Assembly: GCF_047824785.1 (NCBI RefSeq)
Contig: NZ_CP181167.1
Span: 2,480,001 to 2,544,000 of the forward strand
Origin: Nitrobacter sp039808345
GTDB taxonomy: Bacteria; Pseudomonadota; Alphaproteobacteria; Rhizobiales; Xanthobacteraceae
DNA length: 64,000 nucleotides
Reading direction: 5' to 3'
In this document: piece after piece, positions 17,625-30,076 of the stretch
How positions within the stretch are numbered: the first letter of the stretch is position 1
Layout of the letters: every line of letters starts with the position of its first letter
Position numbers and translations under genes: made by a program
Notes under the pieces: model-generated
The model's input: only the letters and a program-made list of their open reading frames with translations
Database searches by the model: none
What the model was told of the DNA's origin: nothing

Positions 17625-17788
17625 CGTAAAAGAGCGCAGAGCAACACACTGAATGTCCGTCAGTCAGTACGTCGGCCGCATTTTATGCGCGCCGATATCT
17701 GCCGATAGATATTGACAGATTTATTTGTCATTTCAGAGTGTTAGGTCGTGCTCTGGCGTATCGGCGGATACGGCCGGAAGGGTCTGAA
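17625..17788. other. Presumed attachment-site side of the island next to guaA
   Basis: Non-coding. It holds TGACA-N8-TGTCA (about 17712-17729) and CGTATC-GGCG-GATACG (about 17757-17772). The island attachment core is expected to overlap the last codons of guaA near 17789; the second copy is not in the window, so it cannot be delimited. Confidence 0.4.
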
Positions 17789-19411
17789 TCATTCCCACTC
17801 GATTGTGCCGGGCGGTTTTGATGTCACGTCATACACCACCCGGTTCACGCCCTTGACCTCATTGATGATCCGTGTCGCGGTCGCACCGAGGAATTGCGCG
17901 TCGAACGGATAGAAGTCCGCGGTCATGCCGTCGGTCGATGTTACCGCGCGCAGGCCGACGACATAGTCGTAGGTGCGGCTGTCGCCCATCACCCCGACCG
18001 TCTTCACCGGCAGCAACACCGCAAACGCCTGCCAGATGTCATCGTAGAGCCCGGCCTTGCGGATCTGGTCTATATAGATGGCATCAGCTTCGCGCAGGAT
18101 ATCCAGCTTTTCATTGGTGATCTCGCCGGGGCAACGGATCGCGAGCCCGGGCCCCGGGAACGGATGGCGGCCGACGAAAATCTCCGGCAGGCCGAGCTCC
18201 CGCCCCAGCAATCGCACCTCGTCCTTGAAAAGTTCGCGCAAGGGTTCGACCAGCTTCATGTTCATGCGATCAGGCAGACCGCCGACATTGTGGTGCGACT
18301 TGATCGTCACCGACGGTCCGCCGGTGAACGAAACACTTTCGATTACATCTGGATAGAGCGTGCCCTGGGCCAGGAAGTCAGCCGATCCTTTTCCCAAGGC
18401 TGCGATCTTTTTCGCCTCCGCCTCGAACACGTCGATAAAGAGACGGCCGATGGTCTTGCGCTTCGCTTCCGGATCCGTGACTCCGTCAAGCTCGCTGAGG
18501 AACTGCTTCGACGCATCAACGTGGACCAGCGGGATATTGTAGTGATGGCGAAACAGATCCACCACCGTCTTTCCTTCATCCTTGCGCAGCATTCCATGGT
18601 CGACGAACACGCAAGTGAGCTGGTCGCCGATCGCCTCGTGGATCAGGATCGCCGCCACCGATGAATCAACGCCGCCGGACAGGCCGCAGATCACCCGGCC
18701 CTGACCGACCTGCGCCCTGATCTTCTCGACCGCCTCCTCGCGAAACGCGCGCATGGTCCAGTCGCCCTTTAGCCCCGCGACCTTGCGGACGAAATTGCGG
18801 ATCAGCTTTGCGCCATCGGGCGTATGCACCACCTCGGGATGAAACTGCATCGCGTAGAACCCGCGCGCATCGTCGGCGATGACCGCGATCGGCGACCCCG
18901 GCGCTTTCGCCACGGCGCGAAAGCCATCGGGCAGCTTGGTCACCCTGTCGCCGTGGCTCATCCAGACATCATAGGTGCCGCCCTTCTCCCAGACACCATC
19001 GAACAACGCACAGGCGTCGATGACCTCGATGGCGGCGCGGCCGAACTCGCGATGATGCCCGGCTTCGACAGTGCCGCCGAGCTGCTGCGCCATGGTCTGC
19101 TCGCCGTAACAGATGCCGAGCACGGGTACACCAGCCCGGAGGATCGACATCGGCGCCGCGGGCGCATCCTTGTCGAGCACGGAGGCCGGCCCGCCGGACA
19201 GGATCACCGCCTTCGGCTTCATCGCAAGAAAGGCGGCTTCCGCCTTCTGGAAGGGCACGATTTCGGAATAAACGCCCTGCTCCCGCACGCGCCGCGCGAT
19301 CAGTTGCGTGACCTGGGAGCCGAAATCGACGATCAGAATCTTGTCGTGCGCGGAGGTTACGTCGGCAGAAGGATCAGGCGCTGACGCGGAGGTTTTGCTG
19401 GAGGCTGTCAT
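17789..19411 (-). CDS. guaA: GMP synthase (glutamine-hydrolysing)
   Basis: Converts XMP, glutamine and ATP to GMP in de novo purine synthesis (cytosol). The 540-residue protein has the class I glutamine amidotransferase domain first (Cys101 in GICYGEQ, His191 and Glu193 in QFHPEV), then the ATP pyrophosphatase domain (PP-loop SGGVDSS, residues 245-251), and the C-terminal dimerisation domain ending SKPPGTIEWE. ATG 19411 is preferred because the 14 extra codons upstream look like leader sequence. It follows rsmB by 87 bases on the same strand. Its 3' end borders the island integrase. Confidence 0.98.
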   Translation of the reverse strand: MTASSKTSASAPDPSADVTSAHDKILIVDFGSQVTQLIARRVREQGVYSEIVPFQKAEAAFLAMKPKAVILSGGPASVLDKDAPAAPMSILRAGVPVLGICYGEQTMAQQLGGTVEAGHHREFGRAAIEVIDACALFDGVWEKGGTYDVWMSHGDRVTKLPDGFRAVAKAPGSPIAVIADDARGFYAMQFHPEVVHTPDGAKLIRNFVRKVAGLKGDWTMRAFREEAVEKIRAQVGQGRVICGLSGGVDSSVAAILIHEAIGDQLTCVFVDHGMLRKDEGKTVVDLFRHHYNIPLVHVDASKQFLSELDGVTDPEAKRKTIGRLFIDVFEAEAKKIAALGKGSADFLAQGTLYPDVIESVSFTGGPSVTIKSHHNVGGLPDRMNMKLVEPLRELFKDEVRLLGRELGLPEIFVGRHPFPGPGLAIRCPGEITNEKLDILREADAIYIDQIRKAGLYDDIWQAFAVLLPVKTVGVMGDSRTYDYVVGLRAVTSTDGMTADFYPFDAQFLGATATRIINEVKGVNRVVYDVTSKPPGTIEWE

Positions 19412-19498
19412 GGCCAGCAGATACGCGACCGGCCACAGGGTCGCAACCGCCAAAACGCGTCATGGCCGGGCTTGTCCCGGCATGACGAAAGCTCTCAG

Positions 19499-20800
19499 TC
19501 AGCGCTTTACCAGAATCGAGACGAAAAACCCATCCGTTCCGGTCCGGCGCGGGGTCATCAGCACCCCCTCATTCGAGGTATAAACCGCCGCGAGGAAGTC
19601 GTCGTCCGCCCTGTCCCACAGCACGGAAGCGGTCCGCGCGGGCGGCGTTACCGTAAAATCTGGATGTCGGCCGATAAACTTGCGGATTTGCTCGCCGTTC
19701 TCCTGCGGCAATACCGAGCAGGTGACGTAAACGACGCGCCCACCCGGTTTCACAAGAGCGGACGCGCGATCAAGCACTTCGGCCTGATCCTTCAAACGGA
19801 TATCGAGCGCGCCGGGCCGCATCCGCCATTTCGCGTCGGGATTGCGCCGCCAGGTGCCGGTTCCGGTGCAGGGCGCGTCGATCAGCACGAGATCGGCCGA
19901 CGCCCGGATATCGGACAACGGTTCGGCCTCCCCCTTCGGGCTCCGGATCTCCGCGTTATGCACGCCCGCGCGGGACAGCCGTTCGTGAATCGGCGCAAGC
20001 TGCCGCTTGTCGCGATCGGTCGCGATGAGGCGGCCCCTGCCCTGCATCATGGCGGCCAGCGCCAGCGTCTTGCCGCCAGCGCCAGCGCAAAGATCGATCA
20101 CCTGCTCGCCCGGTCTGGCTCCGGACAGCAGCGCCGCGACTTGCGAGCCCTCGTCCTGCACCTCGACGGCGCCCTTGATGAACTCCTCCTCGGCCTGGAT
20201 GCCGGGATTACGCGCGTCCGCGCCCAGCATGATCCTCAAGCCGAGCGGCGACCACGGCGTCGCCGTCACGCCGAGATGTTGCAGCGATCCCAGAACCTTG
20301 TCGCGTTTCGCTTTCAGCGTGTTGACCCGCAGATCCAGCGGCGCGCGGCTCGCCATCGCTGCCGCCTCGGCTGCGCGATCCTCGCCGAACGCCTCCGCCA
20401 GATACACGTCAAGCCATTCCGGATAATCGCCCGCGACATGAGCGGGCGCGTCCTGCAACGAGCGCGAGGCCAAGGCCTGCTGTTCCCCGTCGGTCAGCGG
20501 TTCGGGCGCGAAACGGCCGCCGTCGCACAGTGACGCGATCGCGTCGGCATTCATGCCGCGCTCCAGTTTCAGCATACCGAACAGGCGCGCGCGCGCGGTA
20601 TCGTCGTCCATGATCCAGGCGCTGGACGCCTGACGGCGCAGGACGTCGTAGACCAGTCCGGAGATCGCGGCGCGGTCGCCGGAGCCGGCGAAACGATGCG
20701 CCGTGCCCCACTCCTTCAGGGCCTTCGCCGCCGGTATCCGCTGGTTGTCGATGGCCTTGATCACTTCGATAGCGGCGGAGAGCCGCGCGGCGGGTGTCAT
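19499..20800 (-). CDS. rsmB: RsmB-type rRNA/RNA cytosine-5 methyltransferase
   Basis: SAM-dependent RNA m5C methyltransferase of 433 residues, probably modifying C967 of 16S rRNA. An N-terminal NusB-like helical domain (residues about 1-140) precedes the Rossmann domain with DLCAGAGGKTLALAA for SAM binding. The two catalytic-cysteine motifs are DAPCTGTGTWRRNP and VYVTCSVLPQEN. It lies between guaB and guaA on the same strand, a layout common in Rhizobiales. Confidence 0.93.
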   Translation of the reverse strand: MTPAARLSAAIEVIKAIDNQRIPAAKALKEWGTAHRFAGSGDRAAISGLVYDVLRRQASSAWIMDDDTARARLFGMLKLERGMNADAIASLCDGGRFAPEPLTDGEQQALASRSLQDAPAHVAGDYPEWLDVYLAEAFGEDRAAEAAAMASRAPLDLRVNTLKAKRDKVLGSLQHLGVTATPWSPLGLRIMLGADARNPGIQAEEEFIKGAVEVQDEGSQVAALLSGARPGEQVIDLCAGAGGKTLALAAMMQGRGRLIATDRDKRQLAPIHERLSRAGVHNAEIRSPKGEAEPLSDIRASADLVLIDAPCTGTGTWRRNPDAKWRMRPGALDIRLKDQAEVLDRASALVKPGGRVVYVTCSVLPQENGEQIRKFIGRHPDFTVTPPARTASVLWDRADDDFLAAVYTSNEGVLMTPRRTGTDGFFVSILVKR

Positions 20801-21131
20801 GACAAGCTTTCGATTGGAGGCAATGTTAATCGCTCAGAACTTAGAGCATGATCCGATCAAGTTGAATCGGACCATGCTCTGAAAGTTATTCTCTGGTCGC
20901 ATTTTCTTGCGGCGAACCGGTATCCACTTCGCCGGAAAATGCTCTAGCGTTACCGAGCGACGAGGAATCCACTCTCAAAAACGCTATGGCGATCGTCCGC
21001 GATGCCATTTCGGGCGAACGGAGCAATGAAGGCGCTGCCCGGCCATACGCTGCCCGGCCATACAACGGCGGCAGCAGCTTGACCCGACCTCATTCTCGCG
21101 CCGCCGTGCGGTGCAATTGAGACAACCGTGG
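20801..21131. other. guaB-rsmB intergenic region with a palindromic repeat copy
   Basis: No gene. It holds one copy of the intergenic palindromic repeat (20842-20946) and 185 bases in which I see no further structure. Confidence 0.6.
20842..20946. repeat. Intergenic palindromic repeat, copy 1 (composite)
   Basis: Starts TTAGAGCATGATCCGAT and pairs with ATCGGACCATGCTCTGAA, then GCGGCGAACCGGTATCCACTTCGCCGGAAAATGCTCTA. The same building blocks recur at ten other places in the window. Confidence 0.85.
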
Positions 21132-22628
<1,497 letters not shown>

Positions 22629-22808
22629 CGCCAACTCCATTGGGCGGCGCGGCCGCCGCGAAACCCATCGGGATGGAATGGCCGGCCAGCGACACCCCTG
22701 GCGTCGCCGTCGAATGAGGTTCCATCGAAGGGATTGGCGGTGGTCGATAGCACGGCGGCCACGGGAATCAAAGCATTTGGCTGCCGTGCGGGAGCTTTTC
22801 CAGCCCGT

Positions 22809-23057
22809 TCAGCGGGGATAGTTCGGCGGCGGTCCGTGCTCCCGGATCGCATCGACCACCTCCCGATGCCGGCGATCCTCCCGCTTCATGTAGACGGCGA
22901 TCACCGCATGCGCTGACGGCACCAGGAACAGGATCGGGAAGATCAGCCCGAAAATCACGCAAACCACGATCACGACCACGTTCAGGATGGCCGAGAACGG
23001 CTGGCCGTTGAACAGCAATCCGAGCGGCGGCAGCAGGGCGGCGAGCACGTAGATCAT
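22809..23057 (-). CDS. YqaE/Pmp3-like small membrane protein
   Basis: An 82-residue protein with two predicted membrane helices. The first has the LLPPLG motif of the YqaE/Pmp3 family (residues about 2-16), and the second runs through ILNVVVIVVCVIFGLIFPILFLVP (about 24-47), followed by HAVIAVYMKREDRRHREV and a charged tail. Family members are linked to membrane potential and stress, but the bacterial role is unclear. It lies 180 bases upstream of guaB on the same strand, probably a separate unit. Confidence 0.75.
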   Translation of the reverse strand: MIYVLAALLPPLGLLFNGQPFSAILNVVVIVVCVIFGLIFPILFLVPSAHAVIAVYMKREDRRHREVVDAIREHGPPPNYPR

Positions 23058-23175
23058 CGCGGGATCTCCCAGAGTTCACCAAGGATTTAGGAAGGCTCAC
23101 GCGCCGCGCAATAGCGCACCGGCCCAAATTGGTGCTACAGCCCCGCTCCGCTGTCCGCTTGCCCCGCGAGCCCGC

Positions 23176-24648
23176 ATGAACAAGGAACGCCTGGTCCCGC
23201 TGATCGTCGCCGCCGCCCTGTTCATGGAGAACATGGACTCCACGGTGATCGCGACATCGCTGCCGGCGATCGCCGCCGACATCGGCGCCAGCCCGCTGAC
23301 GCTGAAGCTCGCGATCACGTCCTACCTCTTGTCGCTGGCGGTATTCATACCGGCAAGCGGCTGGACCGCGGACCGGTTCGGGGCGCGCTCCGTCTTCAGC
23401 GCGGCCATCGTGGTGTTCATGATCGGCTCGATCGGCTGCGCGCTGTCATCATCGGTGACGGATTTCGTGATCGCCCGAACCCTGCAAGGGCTGGGCGGCG
23501 CGATGATGACTCCGGTGGGCCGGCTGGTCCTGCTGCGTTCAATCGACAAGAGCGCGCTGGTCAGCGCCATGGCGTGGGTGACGATACCCGCCTTGATCGG
23601 GCCTGTGGTCGGCCCGCCGCTCGGCGGCTTCATCACCACCTATTTCTCATGGCACTGGATTTTCCTGATCAACATTCCGGTCGGCCTGATCGGAATCTTC
23701 ATGGCGCAGCGCTACATCGACCCGATCCGCAGCGACAATCCCGAACGCTTCGACCTTTACGGCATGATGCTGGCCGGCCTCGGGGTGGGCGGCATCGCCT
23801 TCGGCCTCTCGGTCGCCGGTCTCAACCTGTTGCCGTGGACGGTGGTGACCGCGCTGATCGGGACCGGGTCGGTTTCGATGGCGCTTTATGTGATGCACGC
23901 CCGCCGCACCGACCAGCCGGCGCTGGATTTCACGCTGTTGCGCCTACCGACGTTCCGGGCCAGCATCTATGGCGGATTTCTGTTTCGCGTCGGCGTCGGC
24001 GCAATGCCGTTCCTGCTGCCGCTTCTGATGCAGGTTGGCTTCGGCCTGTCGCCGTTCGGCTCCGGGCTCGTGACGTTCTCGTCGGCCGTCGGCGCCATCG
24101 GCATGAAGACGCTGGCCGCCCGCATCATCCGCGCCTTCGGTTTCCGCAACATCATGACCGTCAACGCGGTGGTGAGTTCGGTCTTCCTCGCGGCCTGCGC
24201 GCTGTTCACGGTCACGACGCCGCTGCTGCTGATCATGATCATTCTTGTCGTCGGAGGTTTTTTTCGCTCGCTGCAGTTCACCGCGATCAACGCCCTGACC
24301 TATGCCGATGTCGAGCCCGAACGGATGAGCCGTGCGACCACGCTCGCCAGCGTCAACCAGCAACTGGCGATTTCAGCAGGGGTCGCGCTCGGCGCCTTTT
24401 CGGTGGAGACAACGATGCTGTTCCGCCACGACACGGAATTGACAGCCGGTGATTTCGGCCCCGGATTTCTCGTCGTGTCCGTACTGTCGGCGATGTCCAC
24501 CTTTTACTTCATGCGACTGCCGGCCGATGCCGGTCATCAGGTTTCCGGCCGGCGCACGGTGGTGATTTCCGATCCCACCCGGGAATCGGAGGCCGAGGAA
24601 GAAGCCTCCCGGGAGACCGTCACCGCTCGCGACCAACGGATAAGCTAG
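23176..24648 (+). CDS. MFS multidrug-type transporter, DHA2 (14-helix) family
   Basis: A 490-residue integral membrane drug/H+ antiporter-like protein. It begins ERLVPLIVAAALFMENMDSTVIATSLPAIA, the typical first helix of EmrB/QacA members, has the loop motif GWTADRFGARSVF, the R-x-LQGLGGA motif near residue 100, and the antiporter motif C GPVVGPPLGG near residue 145. The C-terminal 40 residues are charged and cytoplasmic. The substrate cannot be inferred. It stands alone, divergent from the YqaE-like gene. Confidence 0.92.
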   Translation: MNKERLVPLIVAAALFMENMDSTVIATSLPAIAADIGASPLTLKLAITSYLLSLAVFIPASGWTADRFGARSVFSAAIVVFMIGSIGCALSSSVTDFVIARTLQGLGGAMMTPVGRLVLLRSIDKSALVSAMAWVTIPALIGPVVGPPLGGFITTYFSWHWIFLINIPVGLIGIFMAQRYIDPIRSDNPERFDLYGMMLAGLGVGGIAFGLSVAGLNLLPWTVVTALIGTGSVSMALYVMHARRTDQPALDFTLLRLPTFRASIYGGFLFRVGVGAMPFLLPLLMQVGFGLSPFGSGLVTFSSAVGAIGMKTLAARIIRAFGFRNIMTVNAVVSSVFLAACALFTVTTPLLLIMIILVVGGFFRSLQFTAINALTYADVEPERMSRATTLASVNQQLAISAGVALGAFSVETTMLFRHDTELTAGDFGPGFLVVSVLSAMSTFYFMRLPADAGHQVSGRRTVVISDPTRESEAEEEASRETVTARDQRIS

Positions 24649-24796
24649 ACTCGCCGCACGTTGATGCCCCCGTCTCCGGACCTCGTCGGATAGATGCGGA
24701 CCTATCGCGCATGATGGAGTTCAAGTACGGATCCTATGCGTTGCTGGCGTTTGCCGATCGCTGCTTGCGCCGCTGCCAGGACCACAGGAGTTTGAT

Positions 24797-25468
24797 ATGG
24801 AGCCATTCTCGGGAGCGGCGGTGAATACCTACGCTGAAGGTCCACCTCGTCAGGTGCCGGGATTCACCGATCTGCATCGGATGACGACGATGCTGCTCGC
24901 GGAACGGGTCCCCGAAAACGCTCGCGTGCTGGTCCTGGGCGCGGGCGGAGGACTGGAGCTCAAGACTTTCGCGGAATCGCACCCCTGCTGGTCATTCGAC
25001 GCGGTGGACCCGTCCGCTCCCATGCTGAAGCTCGCCGAGCGGACGGTCGGACGACATGCAAAGCGCGTACGTTTTTACGAAGGCTATATCGACGACGCGC
25101 CGCAAGGACCTTTCGATGCCGCCACATCGTTGCTGACCTTTCACTTCATTCCTCGTGAAAAGCGGCTGGGAACGTTGGAGCAGATCCGCCGTCGTCTCAA
25201 ACCGGGCGCGCCGTTTGTGGTCGCCCATATCAGCTTCCCGCAGACAGAACCCGAGCGGTCCGTCTGGATCGCCCGTCACGTCGCATTCGGTGCGCGACCT
25301 GACACAAGCCCCGATCAGATGGAAAAGTCCCGACAGGCCATAGCCGACAGGTTATCAATACTCGCGCCGGAGGAAGAGGAGACGATGCTGCAGGAAGCCG
25401 GTTTCTCCGACGTCAGCTTGTTCTATGCCGGTCTCAGCTTCAAGGGCTGGTTATCTTACGCGGGCTGA
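24797..25468 (+). CDS. Class I SAM-dependent methyltransferase
   Basis: A 223-residue Rossmann-fold methyltransferase: motif I VLVLGAGGGLELKTF (residues about 44-58), the acidic end of strand 2 in FDAVDPSAPML, then SLLTFHFIPREKRLGTLEQIRRRLKPGAPFVVAHIS. The last part resembles small-molecule or tRNA wobble-uridine methyltransferases of the CmoA type, but the substrate is unknown. It converges with rlmE, whose stop is 6 bases away. ATG 24797 has GGAG 10-12 bases upstream. Confidence 0.85.
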   Translation: MEPFSGAAVNTYAEGPPRQVPGFTDLHRMTTMLLAERVPENARVLVLGAGGGLELKTFAESHPCWSFDAVDPSAPMLKLAERTVGRHAKRVRFYEGYIDDAPQGPFDAATSLLTFHFIPREKRLGTLEQIRRRLKPGAPFVVAHISFPQTEPERSVWIARHVAFGARPDTSPDQMEKSRQAIADRLSILAPEEEETMLQEAGFSDVSLFYAGLSFKGWLSYAG

Positions 25469-25473
25469 ACCGA

Positions 25474-26166
25474 TCAAGACTTATCCCTCGTACCGCCGCG
25501 AAAGCCGGTCGCCATGACATAGCGTTCTGAGGAGTCCTGCCGGCTCGCGGCGGGCTTCACATGCCGGACCGTCTGGAAGTCGCGCTTGAGCTGCACAAGC
25601 AGGCTGGCGTCCGCCCCGCTCTGGAAGACTTTTGCGATAAACGTTCCGCCGGGCCGCAGCACGTCGGCCGCGAAAGCCGCCGCGTTTTCGACCAGACCTA
25701 TGATCCGAAGCTGGTCCGTCTTGCGATGGCCGGTCGTGTTGGCCGCCATATCGGAAAGCACGACATCCGCGGCCCCCTCCATCATCGCGAGCAGCTTGTC
25801 GGGAGCGCTGTCGTCGAGAAAATCGAGCCGGGCAAAGGTTACGCCGACGATCTCCGGCATCTCCAGGAGATCGATGGCAATCACCCTGCCCTTGCCCTCA
25901 GTGGCCCCTACGCGTTTCGCGGCAACCTGACTCCAGCCGCCCGGCGCCGCGCCGAGATCGACGACCGTCATGCCGGGCTTCAGGAAGCGATGCTTGTCGT
26001 CCATTTCAATCAGCTTGAAGGACGCGCGGGAGCGCCAGCCTTCGCGTTTCGCCTGCGCCACGTAGGGATCGTTGAGCTGCCGCTCCAGCCAGAGCTTGGA
26101 CGACAGCTTTCGCTTGCCGCCGGTTTTGACGGTCACATGCAGCCGGCCGGTGGTATCTTTCGCCAT
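25474..26166 (-). CDS. rlmE: 23S rRNA 2'-O-ribose methyltransferase RlmE (FtsJ)
   Basis: Methylates U2552 in the A-loop of 23S rRNA during late 50S assembly. The 230-residue protein has SAM motif I VVDLGAAPGGWSQVA and the K-D-K-E catalytic tetrad in SRASFKLIE, VLSDMAANTTGH, TFIAKVFQ and SSERYVMA. ATG 26166 (MAKDTTGRLHV) is chosen because the 16 codons before it look non-coding. It lies downstream of the Ppx/GppA gene on the same strand. Confidence 0.95.
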   Translation of the reverse strand: MAKDTTGRLHVTVKTGGKRKLSSKLWLERQLNDPYVAQAKREGWRSRASFKLIEMDDKHRFLKPGMTVVDLGAAPGGWSQVAAKRVGATEGKGRVIAIDLLEMPEIVGVTFARLDFLDDSAPDKLLAMMEGAADVVLSDMAANTTGHRKTDQLRIIGLVENAAAFAADVLRPGGTFIAKVFQSGADASLLVQLKRDFQTVRHVKPAASRQDSSERYVMATGFRGGTRDKS

Positions 26167-26330
26167 ATCGAACCATCGTGCCCGGACCTGATCCGGGCAT
26201 CCATCAGAAAACAAGCCGCGCTGCGGACATCATGGTCTCGTTCGCGCGGATGGATTGCCGGACCGCCTGCGCGAAGACGCGCTTCGCGCTTTTGCCCGGC
26301 AATGGCGAAAGATCATTCTTGTGCATCAAC

Positions 26331-27398
26331 TCAGTTGAATGCGCCATCCTCGCGCATCATTTCAACCAGCATGCCCTCGCGCAGACCGCGATCCGCGACC
26401 CGCAGACGAGGCAAGGGAAAGGCCCGCCGAATGGCATCCAGGATGGCGCAGCCCGCCAGAACCAGATCGGCACGTTCAATCCCGATACAGCCGTTGGCGA
26501 CCCGTTTCTGATAGTCCATGCCGCAGAGTCGCGCGATGGCCTGGGTCACCTCGATGTCGTTCATCCAGATGCCGTCAACCTTGCGGCGATCGTAGCGCGC
26601 AAGGCCAAGATGGAGGCCGCCAAGCGTCGTCACCGTGCCCGAGGTCCCAAGAAGGTGCATTCCGTAAAGGTCGCGGCCATAGGCGTCCGCGAACGTCGCG
26701 ATATGCCCGGCAACCTCTTTCACCATGGACGCGTAAGATTGCGGCGTGATGTCGTGTCCGCCAAAACATTCGGCCAGCGTGACGACACCGACCGGAATCG
26801 AGACCCATGCGATGGTGCGCAGGTCGCCTTCGCGACGGCGTTCTATCCGAACAAGTTCTGTCGAACCACCGCCGATATCGAACAGGATCGCACCGCTCGC
26901 CTTGGGATGAACCAGCGAGGAGCAACCGACCACCGCGAGTGCGGCTTCCGTTTCCCGATCCACCACCTCAAGCTGGATGCCCGTGGCGGCGGCGACACGG
27001 CTGCGAAAACTCTCGGCGTTCGACGCCGCCCTGCACGCCTCGGTCGCGATCAGCCGCAGGCGGCCCGCTTTCCTGACGCGGATCTTGTCACGGCATATCG
27101 CAAGCGCCGCGATGGTCCGGTCGATCGCCGCCTCGCTGATACGCCCTGTCGATGAGATGCCCTCGCCCAGCCGGACAATTCGCGAAAACGAATCGATCAC
27201 ACGAAAGCTGTCGCTTGCCGGCGAGGCGATCAGCAACCTGCAGTTGTTGGTGCCGAGATCGAGCGCGGCATAAACGCTGGCATCGCCGCTTGGCGAAGGA
27301 CGTATAGCGCTCGCCGCGGTCATCGCGGCCTCCACCCCCCGAAAGCTGTCGCGCGAACCGGCCCCGGCATCAGCGCAACGCTGGATATCATCATCCAT
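26331..27398 (-). CDS. Ppx/GppA family phosphatase
   Basis: A 355-residue ASKHA-fold enzyme acting on polyphosphate or pppGpp. The first phosphate loop is ALDLGTNNCRLLI, the Glu/Arg segment IATEACRAASN and the second phosphate loop LFDIGGGSTELV. DRETEAALA matches the catalytic glutamate region. The protein is shorter than Escherichia coli Ppx and lacks its C-terminal HD-like domain, as in many alphaproteobacterial members. Polyphosphatase and guanosine pentaphosphatase cannot be told apart from sequence. rlmE follows, 164 bases from its stop. Confidence 0.92.
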   Translation of the reverse strand: MDDDIQRCADAGAGSRDSFRGVEAAMTAASAIRPSPSGDASVYAALDLGTNNCRLLIASPASDSFRVIDSFSRIVRLGEGISSTGRISEAAIDRTIAALAICRDKIRVRKAGRLRLIATEACRAASNAESFRSRVAAATGIQLEVVDRETEAALAVVGCSSLVHPKASGAILFDIGGGSTELVRIERRREGDLRTIAWVSIPVGVVTLAECFGGHDITPQSYASMVKEVAGHIATFADAYGRDLYGMHLLGTSGTVTTLGGLHLGLARYDRRKVDGIWMNDIEVTQAIARLCGMDYQKRVANGCIGIERADLVLAGCAILDAIRRAFPLPRLRVADRGLREGMLVEMMREDGAFN

Positions 27399-27784
27399 GG
27401 ATCAGTCTTTCCGCAGCCGCTCGGCAGCCTACGCGACAATGTTTTTCCCGGAAGTTTAGCAGCGCAGACCGTCAGCGCAACCGCCCATGGCTCCAGAGGT
27501 CATCGTCTTTCGGATCGCCCCGGCCGTCTGGACCATCAGCAAGCTGAGAAAAGATCAAAAACCCCTAGCAATTCCATAACTTCACGCTCTACTGCGCCGT
27601 AAAGTCGGTTCTCGCAAGCCGTCCGCGAATCTGGAATGAATCCAGTTCATGCAACCACAGATATACGTCCGACGGCTGCATGCACCTCTGCTGTGGATCT
27701 GAGATTTCCGCTCCATGCTCGCAATCCGCCCTCACATGGAGTAACACGCGCTGCCATGATGTTCGCGCAGCCGACGATCCGCCA
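27399..27784. other. Intergenic region upstream of the ppx/gppA-like and YaiI-like genes
   Basis: Divergent promoter region of about 386 bases. I see no gene or strong hairpin in it. Confidence 0.5.
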
Positions 27785-28258
27785 TTGACCGCCATTCGCC
27801 TCTACGTTGACGCCGATGCCTGCCCGGTGAAGGACGAAATCTATCGCGTCGCGGAGCGTCACGGCGTGTCCGTCAGCGTGGTGGCGGGGGGATATATCCG
27901 CGTCCCCGACCATCCCCTGATCGAGCATATCGCGGCCGGGCCCGGCATGGATGCGGCCGACGACTGGATCGCCGAACGCGCCGGCAAGACCGATATCGTC
28001 ATTACCGCGGATATTCCGCTGGCGAGCCGATGCGTCAAAGCGGGCGCCAGCGTGATCGCGCCGAACGGAAAGCCGTTCACGGAGCAGTCGATCGGAATGA
28101 CGCTGGCCGTCCGCAACCTGATGACCGACCTGCGCGCGAGCGGCGAAGTGACGGGCGGCCCGCGCTCGTTCCAGCCGCGCGACCGCTCGGCCTTCCTGTC
28201 GGCGCTGGACCAGGCCATTCGCCGCATCCAGCGCGCCTGCGCGGCACAGCGGGGCTGA
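27785..28258 (+). CDS. UPF0178 (YaiI/YqxD, DUF188) family protein
   Basis: A 157-residue protein of unknown function with a PIN-like nuclease fold expected from the family. Family landmarks are RLYVDADACPVKDEI (residues 4-18), VVAGGYIRVP, ADDWIAERAGKTDIVITADIPLA, and KPFTEQSIGMTLAVRNLMTDLR, with conserved acidic residues. No in-frame ATG is near the start of homology; TTG 27785 gives the family's usual length. It ends 5 bases before uup, so the two are probably cotranscribed. Confidence 0.88.
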   Translation: MTAIRLYVDADACPVKDEIYRVAERHGVSVSVVAGGYIRVPDHPLIEHIAAGPGMDAADDWIAERAGKTDIVITADIPLASRCVKAGASVIAPNGKPFTEQSIGMTLAVRNLMTDLRASGEVTGGPRSFQPRDRSAFLSALDQAIRRIQRACAAQRG

Positions 28259-28263
28259 CGACG

Positions 28264-30072
<1,809 letters not shown>

Positions 30073-30076
30073 GAGC

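Noticed and set aside
17789..17830. A search for a second copy of the guaA 3' end in the window as the other island boundary.
   Set aside because: I found no convincing match between 1 and 17700; the other attachment site must lie outside, or has decayed.
22641..22808. A possible purine riboswitch upstream of guaB.
   Set aside because: No conserved purine-aptamer core or convincing three-way junction can be seen in this stretch.
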